NCBI GenBank assembly: GCA_025455865.1
Contig: JALOLS010000043.1
Coordinates: 1 to 33,506, forward strand
Direction of reading: 5' to 3'
DNA from: Thermoleophilia bacterium
Lineage (GTDB): Bacteria > Actinomycetota > Thermoleophilia > Miltoncostaeales > Miltoncostaeaceae
Length of the DNA stretch: 33,506 bases
Shown here piece by piece: positions 28,344-33,506 of this stretch. Each line of letters starts with the position of its first letter. Within the stretch, counting starts at the first letter, position 1. A model generated the notes under the pieces. That model saw only the letters and a program-made list of their open reading frames with translations. It was not told the DNA's origin and did no database searches. The translations under genes were made by a program, and so were the position numbers.

Positions 28344-28697
28344 ATGGGGTTCGTCCGCCGCAGGGTCGCCGGGTGGCGCTGGGAGGGCGTCGCGCCGCGG
28401 GAGTACGCCGACGGGGCCGCCAGGCACGTGCTGATCGGCCGGTCCGACGGCGCCGGCGACGTGGAGCTGCGCTACTTCCGCATCCCGGCCGGCGGGGCGT
28501 CGGTGCTGGAGCGCCACCCCCACGAGCACGCGGTGCTGATCCTGCACGGACGCGCACGGGTGCGGCTGGGCGACCGCGAGGAGGAGGCCGGGCCGGGCGA
28601 CGCGGTCTTCGTCGCCTCCGGCGAGCTCCACCAGCTCACCGCGCTCGGGCCCGAGGACCTCGGCTTCGCCTGCACCGCGCTCGCCCGGCGGGGTTGA
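28344..28697 (+). CDS. Small cupin-domain protein
   Basis: 117 residues, a single cupin beta-barrel. Motif 1 is ERHPHEHAVLILHGRARVRL, with His-x-His-x(n)-His-like metal ligands, and motif 2 is PGDAVFVASGELHQL, with the closing His. Stand-alone cupins of this kind are often metal-dependent isomerases or dioxygenases, or sugar or small-molecule sensors; the role here is unknown. The start ATG 28344 lies directly at a predicted transcription start. An 8-bp inverted repeat (TCGCCCGG/CCGGGCGA, 28681-28718) spans its stop. It is divergent from the MFS gene, so a functional link to that transporter is possible but unproven. Confidence 0.82.
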   Translation: MGFVRRRVAGWRWEGVAPREYADGAARHVLIGRSDGAGDVELRYFRIPAGGASVLERHPHEHAVLILHGRARVRLGDREEEAGPGDAVFVASGELHQLTALGPEDLGFACTALARRG

Positions 28698-28718
28698 CCC
28701 GTGGCGCCGTCCGGGCGA
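28681..28718 (+). terminator. Hairpin over the cupin stop codon
   Basis: TCGCCCGG (28681-28688) pairs with CCGGGCGA (28711-28718), with an inner CGGG/CCCG pair inside the loop. It contains the cupin stop codon and lies 26 bp before the next gene. No T-tract follows. It could be a partial terminator. Confidence 0.3.
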
Positions 28719-28744
28719 GGCTGCGGCACCGGGAGGGAGCGCCG

Positions 28745-29491
28745 ATGCGCGGGATCGTGATGGCGGGGGCGGCGGGACTGCTGGCCGCGGGGGCGGCGGT
28801 GGCGGCGGCGGTGAGCGTGGGCCCGCCTCAGGTGCTGCGCGTGGACGCCGGCCTGCGGGTCGACGTGCCGGTGGCCGGCGGGAGCCTGAGCGAGAGCCTG
28901 CGCGAGGTGGCCCTCGTCTCCGGCGACGTCTGGACCGGGCGGGCGGTCCTCGCGATCGAGCGGGTCACCACCCGCGCCGGCCTGGCCACCCGGGACGGGG
29001 TCAAGGTGACCCTGGGCGCCCGCGGCCGCGACGCGACCATGCCCATCACCGCCCCGAAGCGCCGCTACAAGTACCTCGGCTACGACCGCGACCGGCGCTC
29101 CGGGCGCCTGCAGGTCACGCTGTGGTCCGCCGCGCCCCCCTCCCGGCCCCTGAAGGACGACGGCTGCCTGCGGCTGACCTCCCTCGGGCTCACCCCCGGG
29201 GTGGTGCAGATGCGCGGCCTGGAGCTCGTGCCGGTGTTCGAGCACGCGATCCTGCTGGTGCTGCGCGGCCCGGACGGGAGGGTGCTCGCGCGCACCCCGC
29301 TCACCGCCCGCGACCGCCGGTGGCAGGGCACGCTCCCCATCCCCGCCTCATCCACCGGGGTGGGCACCGCCGAGGCGGTGGTCGGCTCGGCCAAGGACGG
29401 CTCGCTCAGGTGCCTGGTGCACGCGGCCGTGCGGCTCTCGCCGACGCGGTCGGAGGAGGGGCGCCCGCCCCTCCTCCCACCGCGCCGATGA
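28745..29491 (+). CDS. Secreted or membrane-anchored protein of unknown function
   Basis: 248 residues from ATG 28745, which has GGGAGG at about 8 nt upstream. The N-terminus MRGIVMAGAAGLLAAGAAVA is a signal peptide or anchor without a lipobox. The mature part has alternating beta-strand patterns (VLRVDAGLRVDVPVAGG, RLQVTLWSAAPPSRPLKDDG, GLELVPVFEHAILLVLRGPD) and just two cysteines, in DGCLRLTS and LRCLVHAA, which may form a disulfide. I recognise no domain. The last 13 codons (RSEEGRPPLLPPRR) are also a long perfect-looking hairpin. It stops 3 bp short of the convergent malate synthase stop. Existence is well supported by start, export signal and codon use. Confidence 0.75.
   Translation: MRGIVMAGAAGLLAAGAAVAAAVSVGPPQVLRVDAGLRVDVPVAGGSLSESLREVALVSGDVWTGRAVLAIERVTTRAGLATRDGVKVTLGARGRDATMPITAPKRRYKYLGYDRDRRSGRLQVTLWSAAPPSRPLKDDGCLRLTSLGLTPGVVQMRGLELVPVFEHAILLVLRGPDGRVLARTPLTARDRRWQGTLPIPASSTGVGTAEAVVGSAKDGSLRCLVHAAVRLSPTRSEEGRPPLLPPRR
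29445..29484. terminator. Bidirectional terminator hairpin within the 3' end of a gene
   Basis: CGCGGT-C-GGAGGAGGGGCG (29445-29463) pairs with the complementary arm 29466-29484 around a 2-nt turn: 18 pairs with a single C/C mismatch. It lies inside the last codons of the plus-strand secreted protein and 10 bp past the end of aceB, between convergent genes. No T-tract follows in either direction, so it would act as an I-shaped terminator. Confidence 0.6.
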
Positions 29492-29494
29492 GCG

Positions 29495-31105
29495 TCAGTC
29501 GATGTGGTCGTACGCCGGCAGCGTCAGGAAGTCGACGAAGTCCTCGGCGGTGGTGATCTGGTCGAACAGGGACGCGGCCTCCTCGTACTTGGCCCCGATG
29601 CCGGCGTCGCCGTAGGCGGCCTGGATCGTCCGGAGCTCCTCGGCGAGGATCGTCCGGAACAGGTCCACGTCGATCTTGCGGCCGTCGTCCAGCACCCCGC
29701 GCGGGCTGCGGATCCACTGCCAGACCTGCGAGCGCGAGATCTCGGCGGTGGCGGCGTCCTCCATCAGGTTGAAGATGGGCACGCAGCCCACGCCGGCCAG
29801 CCACGAGCCCAGGTACTGGATGCCGATGTTGATGTTGGCCCGCAGCCCGGCCTCGGTGATCGGGCCTTCCGGGCCGAACGCGAGCAGGTCCTCGGCGCTG
29901 ACGTCGACGTCCTCGCGCATGCGGTCGACCTGGTTGGGCCGGTCGCCGAGGACGGCGTTGAAGGCGTCCATCGCGATCGAGACCAGGCCGGGGTGGGCGA
30001 CCCAGGTGCCGTCGTGGCCGTCGCCGGCCTCGCGCTCCTTGTCGGCCCGGACCTTGTCGAGCGCCTGCTGGTTGGCGACCGGGTCGTTCTTGATCGGGAT
30101 CTGGGCCGCCATGCCGCCCATGGCGTGCGCGCCGCGCTTGTGGCAGGTCTTGATCGCCAGCAGCGAGTAGGAGCGCATGAAGTGGGTGGTCATGGTGACC
30201 AGCACCCGGTCGGCCAGCACGAACTCCGGGTCGCGCTTGAACTTCTTGATGCAGCTGAAGATGTAGTCCCAGCGGCCGCAGTTCAGGCCGGCCGAGTGCT
30301 CGCGCAGCTCATAGAGGATCTCCTCCATCTCGAACGCGGCGAGGATGGTCTCGATGAGCACGCAGCCCTTGACCGTCCCCTGGGGCACGCCGAGCTGGTC
30401 CTGGGCCAGGACGAAGATGTCGTTCCACAGCCGCGCCTCGAGGTGGCTCTCCATCTTGGGCAGGTAGAAGTAGGGGCCGGTCCCCCGCTCCATCTGGGCC
30501 TTGGCGTTGTGGAAGAAGAACAGGCCGAAGTCGAAGACGCCGGCCGAGACCTGCTCGCCGTCGATCTCGACGTGCTTCTCGTTCAGGTGCCACCCGCGTG
30601 GGCGCACCAGGAGCGTCGCGATCGTCTCCTTGAGCCGGTAGTCCTTGCCCTCGGGCGAGTGGTAGGAGATCGTCCGGCGGACGGCGTCGCGCAGGTTGAT
30701 CTGGCCCTGGATCGTGTTGTGCCAGGTCGGCGTGTTGGAGTCCTCGAAGTCCGCCATGAACACCTTGGCGCCGGAGTTCAGGGCGTTGATGACCATCTTG
30801 CGGTCCACCGGCCCGGTGATCTCCACGCGGCGGTCCTGCAGGTCGGCGGGCACCGGCGCCACGCGCCACGAGGGGTCCTCGCGCACCTCGCGGGTCTCGG
30901 GGAGGAAGCCCGGCCGCGTGCCGGCGTCGATCTCCGCCTGCCGCGCCACGCGCCGCTCCAGGAGCTCCGCCCGGCGGCCGTTGAAGGCCCGGTGGAGCGT
31001 GGCCACGAACTCGAGGGCCTCGGGCGTGAGGATCTCGGCGAACTCCGAGCCCGGGGCGACCGCCTCCAGGATCTCGACGCCCGCGGGCGTGGTGATGTGC
31101 GTCAT
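29495..31105 (-). CDS. aceB: Malate synthase A
   Basis: 536 residues, the length of the A isoform. It condenses glyoxylate with acetyl-CoA to malate in the glyoxylate shunt. Diagnostic stretches are [40 protein letters not shown] with [50 protein letters not shown], and [20 protein letters not shown], which holds the catalytic Asp. ATG 31105 gives [18 protein letters not shown] and has GGAGG just upstream. No isocitrate lyase gene lies in the window, so the shunt partner must be elsewhere. It follows the alcohol dehydrogenase gene by 60 bp on the same strand; a weak -10 (TACCCT, 31145-31150) in that gap may give it its own promoter. Confidence 0.96.
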   Translation of the reverse strand: MTHITTPAGVEILEAVAPGSEFAEILTPEALEFVATLHRAFNGRRAELLERRVARQAEIDAGTRPGFLPETREVREDPSWRVAPVPADLQDRRVEITGPVDRKMVINALNSGAKVFMADFEDSNTPTWHNTIQGQINLRDAVRRTISYHSPEGKDYRLKETIATLLVRPRGWHLNEKHVEIDGEQVSAGVFDFGLFFFHNAKAQMERGTGPYFYLPKMESHLEARLWNDIFVLAQDQLGVPQGTVKGCVLIETILAAFEMEEILYELREHSAGLNCGRWDYIFSCIKKFKRDPEFVLADRVLVTMTTHFMRSYSLLAIKTCHKRGAHAMGGMAAQIPIKNDPVANQQALDKVRADKEREAGDGHDGTWVAHPGLVSIAMDAFNAVLGDRPNQVDRMREDVDVSAEDLLAFGPEGPITEAGLRANINIGIQYLGSWLAGVGCVPIFNLMEDAATAEISRSQVWQWIRSPRGVLDDGRKIDVDLFRTILAEELRTIQAAYGDAGIGAKYEEAASLFDQITTAEDFVDFLTLPAYDHID

Positions 31106-31165
31106 CCGACCTCCGTCGTTCTGGTTCCCGGCGCCAACCCGGGGAGGGTACACCGGGCCGGTGCC

Positions 31166-32170
31166 CTACGGCTCGATGACGACCTTCGTCGCCTCGCCGC
31201 TGCGGGCCAGCCGGAAGGCCTCGCCGACCTCGGCGAGCGGCAGCCGGTGGGTCACGACGCCCTCGGCGCGGACGGCGCCGCCGAGCAGCATGGACAGGGC
31301 GTCACGGGTGTCGAAGGGGCCGGCCGAGTAGGTGCTCTCCAGCCGGACCTCGCGGAAGAAGGCCGACCCGAGGTCCAGCGGCACCGGCTCCCCCGGCGTG
31401 GTCGGGGCGAAGAGCTGGACCACGCCGCCCGGGCCGGCCATGGCGAGCGCCCCGGCGATGGCCCGGTGGTCGTGGGTGCACACGAAGACCTGGTCGGCGC
31501 CCTCGCCGCCGAGGGCCCGCACCACCTCCGCCGCGTCGGTCCCCGCGCAGACGACGGCCCCCATCGCCGCGGCGGCCGGGCGCCGGTCGGCGCGCGGCTC
31601 GACCACCGCGACGGCCGCGGCCCCGAGGGCGAGCGCGCACTGGACCTCCAGGAGCCCCATCGAGCCCGCGCCCACCACCGCCACCCGCGAGCCCGGCCCC
31701 ACCCCGGCCATGCGCTGGCCGCGCAGCACGCAGGCGAGGGGCTCGATCAGGGTGGCCGCCCAGCCCGGGAGCGCGTCCGGGACCTCCAGCACGTCGATGC
31801 GCGCGTTCTCGGCGGGCACCCGGATCCGCTCGGCCAGGCCGCCCGGGTCGATGCGCGTCGCCCGGAACCGGTCGCACAGGGTGTGCCGCCCGGCCCGGCA
31901 CCGCCGGCAGGTGAAGCAGGGCACGTGGTGGTGCACGAACACCCGCGTGCCCGGGGCGAACGGCGCCCCCTCCCCCGCCTCGACCACGGTCCCGACCGGC
32001 TCGTGGCCGAGCACCACCGGGGCGCGGGGATCCTGGTACCAGGTCATGAGGTCGCTGCCGCAGATGCCGCAGGCCTCGACGGCGACGACGAGCTCGCCCG
32101 GCCCCGCCACCGGGTCCGGCCGCTCCTCGAGCGTGATCCGCCCCTGCCCGTGGTAGATCGCGGCCCGCAC
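31166..32170 (-). CDS. Zinc-dependent alcohol dehydrogenase family protein
   Basis: 334 residues, medium-chain dehydrogenase/reductase superfamily. The catalytic zinc site has EACGICGSDLMTWYQ and LGHEPVGTVVEAG. The structural zinc site is the cysteine run PCFTCRRCRAGRHTLC, and the Rossmann motif is VAVVGAGSMGLLEVQCALA. This pattern fits sorbitol/threonine/alcohol dehydrogenases acting on polyols or alcohols with NAD(P); the substrate is not determinable. The start GTG 32170 gives VRAAIYHGQGRITLEERPDP, a typical beginning, without a visible Shine-Dalgarno. It lies 11 bp after the stop of the cyclic-di-GMP gene, so they may be co-transcribed. Confidence 0.88.
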   Translation of the reverse strand: MRAAIYHGQGRITLEERPDPVAGPGELVVAVEACGICGSDLMTWYQDPRAPVVLGHEPVGTVVEAGEGAPFAPGTRVFVHHHVPCFTCRRCRAGRHTLCDRFRATRIDPGGLAERIRVPAENARIDVLEVPDALPGWAATLIEPLACVLRGQRMAGVGPGSRVAVVGAGSMGLLEVQCALALGAAAVAVVEPRADRRPAAAAMGAVVCAGTDAAEVVRALGGEGADQVFVCTHDHRAIAGALAMAGPGGVVQLFAPTTPGEPVPLDLGSAFFREVRLESTYSAGPFDTRDALSMLLGGAVRAEGVVTHRLPLAEVGEAFRLARSGEATKVVIEP

Positions 32171-32181
32171 GGGGCGCGATG

Positions 32182-33506
32182 CTACCGGCCCACCTCCGCA
32201 CGGGGGCCGGCCGGCGGCGGCGGAAGGGCCCCGGCCGCGGCCAGCGCCTCGATGGCGTCCACCGCGGGCGGCCAGAACTGCGTGCCCGCGCACCGGCGGA
32301 CCTCGACCAGCGCCTCCTCCATCGACACCGGGGCGCGGTAGGAGCGGTGGGCGGTCATCGCGTCGACCGCGTCGGCCACGGCGAGGATCCGCGCCCCCTC
32401 CGGCAGCTCCCCTCCGGGCATGTGGTCGGGGTAGCCGGTCCCGTCCTCGCGCTCGTGGTGGTGGCGCACCCACCCGGTCTGCTCGTCGGTGAGCGCGCCC
32501 GAGACCATCTGCGCCCCGAGGGCGGCGTGGGTCTGGAGCAGCTGGCGCTCGCCTACATCGAGCGGCCCGGGCTTGAGCAGCACGGCGTCGGGCACCCCGA
32601 TCTTGCCCACGTCGTGGACGAGGGCCGCCTCGCGCAGGAGCTCGGTGCGCTCGGTGGACCATCCCAGCGCGGTCGCGAGCGCGGCGGCCAGCTCGGCCAC
32701 CCGCTCGGAGTGGCGGAGGGTGGACGGGTCCTTGGCGTCGACCGCGCGGGCGAGCGCCCGGATGGTGCTCGCGGCCTCGGCCCGGGCCAGGCTGTGGCCG
32801 GCCGCCTCGGCCGCGAGCGCGTCGGCGGCGTCGGCCGTGTAGCGCACCGTGCGGTTGCGCCCGTGGGCCTTGGCCCAGTACAGGGCGGCGTCGGCCAGCC
32901 GGAACAGCTCGGTGGCGTGGCCGGACTGCCCGAGGTCGCACACCCCGATCGAGAGGGTCACCGACTCGCCCCCGCAGGGCGCGGCGGCCACCGCGCGGCG
33001 CACCTTCTCGGCGGCCGCGTAGGCCTCGATGCCCTCGCACTCGGGGAGGATCCAGGCGAACTCCTCGCCGCCCACCCGCGCCACCACCTCCCCGGCCCGG
33101 GCCTGGCCGGCCAGCCGGGCGGCCACCTCGGTGAGCACCCGGTCCCCGGCCAGGTGCCCGCGCTGGTCGTTCACCCGCTTGAAGTGGTCCAGATCGATGA
33201 GGGCGAGCGCGAGCGGCCGCCCGTACCGGAACGCCCGGCTCACCTCGCCGCGCAGCCGCTCATGGAAGGTGCGGTGGTTGGGGAGCCCGGTCAGGTGGTC
33301 GGTGCTCGCGAGCGCCGCGAGCTCGCGCTCCACCCGCTTGCGCTCGGTGATGTCCTTGAGGGTCGCCACCCGGCCCATGACCCGGCCGGCGGCGTCGCGC
33401 ACCGCCGAGACGCTCGCCATGACCGGCACGCGGGTCCCGTCGGGGCGCAGGATCTCCGCGTCGCCCTCGTAGGCCGGGCCGGGGTCCGGCGAGCCCAGCA
33501 CGGCGG
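32182..33506 (-). CDS. PAS-GGDEF-HD-GYP cyclic-di-GMP signalling protein, N-terminus outside window
   Basis: About 440 visible residues in frame to the window edge. First is the end of a PAS/PAC sensor domain (LRPDGTRVPVMASVSAVRDA, VATLKDITERKRVERELAAL). A GGDEF domain follows with DHLTGLPNHRTFHERLRGEV and active-site GGEEF; the inhibitory I-site position reads RAGE instead of RxxD. Last is an HD-GYP domain with ALVHDVGKIGVPDAVLLKPG and HHEREDGTGYPDHMPGGELP, the complete HD and GYP motifs. It could both make and break cyclic di-GMP. A GTG at 33501 could be mistaken for the start, but it falls inside the PAS domain, so the gene continues outside the window. Confidence 0.92.
   Translation of the reverse strand, partial: AVLGSPDPGPAYEGDAEILRPDGTRVPVMASVSAVRDAAGRVMGRVATLKDITERKRVERELAALASTDHLTGLPNHRTFHERLRGEVSRAFRYGRPLALALIDLDHFKRVNDQRGHLAGDRVLTEVAARLAGQARAGEVVARVGGEEFAWILPECEGIEAYAAAEKVRRAVAAAPCGGESVTLSIGVCDLGQSGHATELFRLADAALYWAKAHGRNRTVRYTADAADALAAEAAGHSLARAEAASTIRALARAVDAKDPSTLRHSERVAELAAALATALGWSTERTELLREAALVHDVGKIGVPDAVLLKPGPLDVGERQLLQTHAALGAQMVSGALTDEQTGWVRHHHEREDGTGYPDHMPGGELPEGARILAVADAVDAMTAHRSYRAPVSMEEALVEVRRCAGTQFWPPAVDAIEALAAAGALPPPPAGPRAEVGR

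Noticed and set aside
29504-32341. Plus-strand open frame of about 945 codons
   Set aside because: It is antisense to malate synthase, the alcohol dehydrogenase and the end of the cyclic-di-GMP protein, with Asp/Val/His-rich noise and no start signal.

Overview
The window is very GC-rich chromosomal DNA with GC-ending codons and many GTG starts. Gene content (RodA, PBP2 and MreBCD beside RNase G; an obgE-proB-nadD-rsfS run; tig-clpP-clpX-valS-folC-ndk-maf in one direction) fits a rod-shaped or elongating member of the Actinomycetota, most likely of the class Thermoleophilia. That placement is inference from gene order and protein style, not a computed result. Nearly everything is conserved housekeeping sequence. 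I found no CRISPR array, insertion sequence, prophage, defence island or biosynthetic cluster.

Layout. 1-2600: mixed-strand accessory genes (start of a secreted protein, a DHFR/RibD-like reductase, a small unknown, a nitroreductase) and a hairpin-bearing gap. 2601-6546 (minus): promoter, rplU, rpmA, obgE, proB, nadD, rsfS and a tRNA-Ala gene that overlaps the end of rsfS. 6579-8213 (plus): a lone extracellular solute-binding protein. 8134-17030 (minus): a small membrane protein, RNase G, an unknown DUF697-like protein, and the elongasome set mreB-mreC-mreD-mrdA-rodA. 17030-26145 (minus): tRNA-His, tRNA-Leu, tig, clpP, clpX, valS, folC, a zinc-ribbon membrane protein, ndk and maf, closed by an intrinsic terminator. 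26244-29491: a secreted glucosaminidase, an MFS transporter, a cupin and a secreted unknown. 29495-33506 (minus): malate synthase, a zinc alcohol dehydrogenase, and a GGDEF/HD-GYP cyclic-di-GMP protein cut by the window edge.

How the genes work together: the first minus block joins ribosome parts, ribosome assembly and silencing (L21, L27, Obg, RsfS) to proline and NAD synthesis. The second holds lateral-wall synthesis and RNase G. The third joins nascent-chain folding (trigger factor), proteolysis (ClpXP), tRNA charging (ValRS), folate polyglutamylation and nucleotide housekeeping.

Most notable signals: (1) clpX is broken by a perfect 34-bp tandem duplication between its Walker A and Walker B motifs, which is either an assembly/sequencing artefact or a real and possibly reversible lesion. 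(2) Genes are chained by 4-nt stop/start overlaps using all four NTGA types, including two that require CTG as start codon (rng, maf), plus an ATAG junction at valS. (3) tRNA genes are fused tightly to protein genes: tRNA-Ala carries the rsfS stop codon, and tig starts 5 nt after tRNA-Leu. (4) Terminal Gly-Gly codons of rplU, valS and folC double as the Shine-Dalgarno sequence of the next gene.
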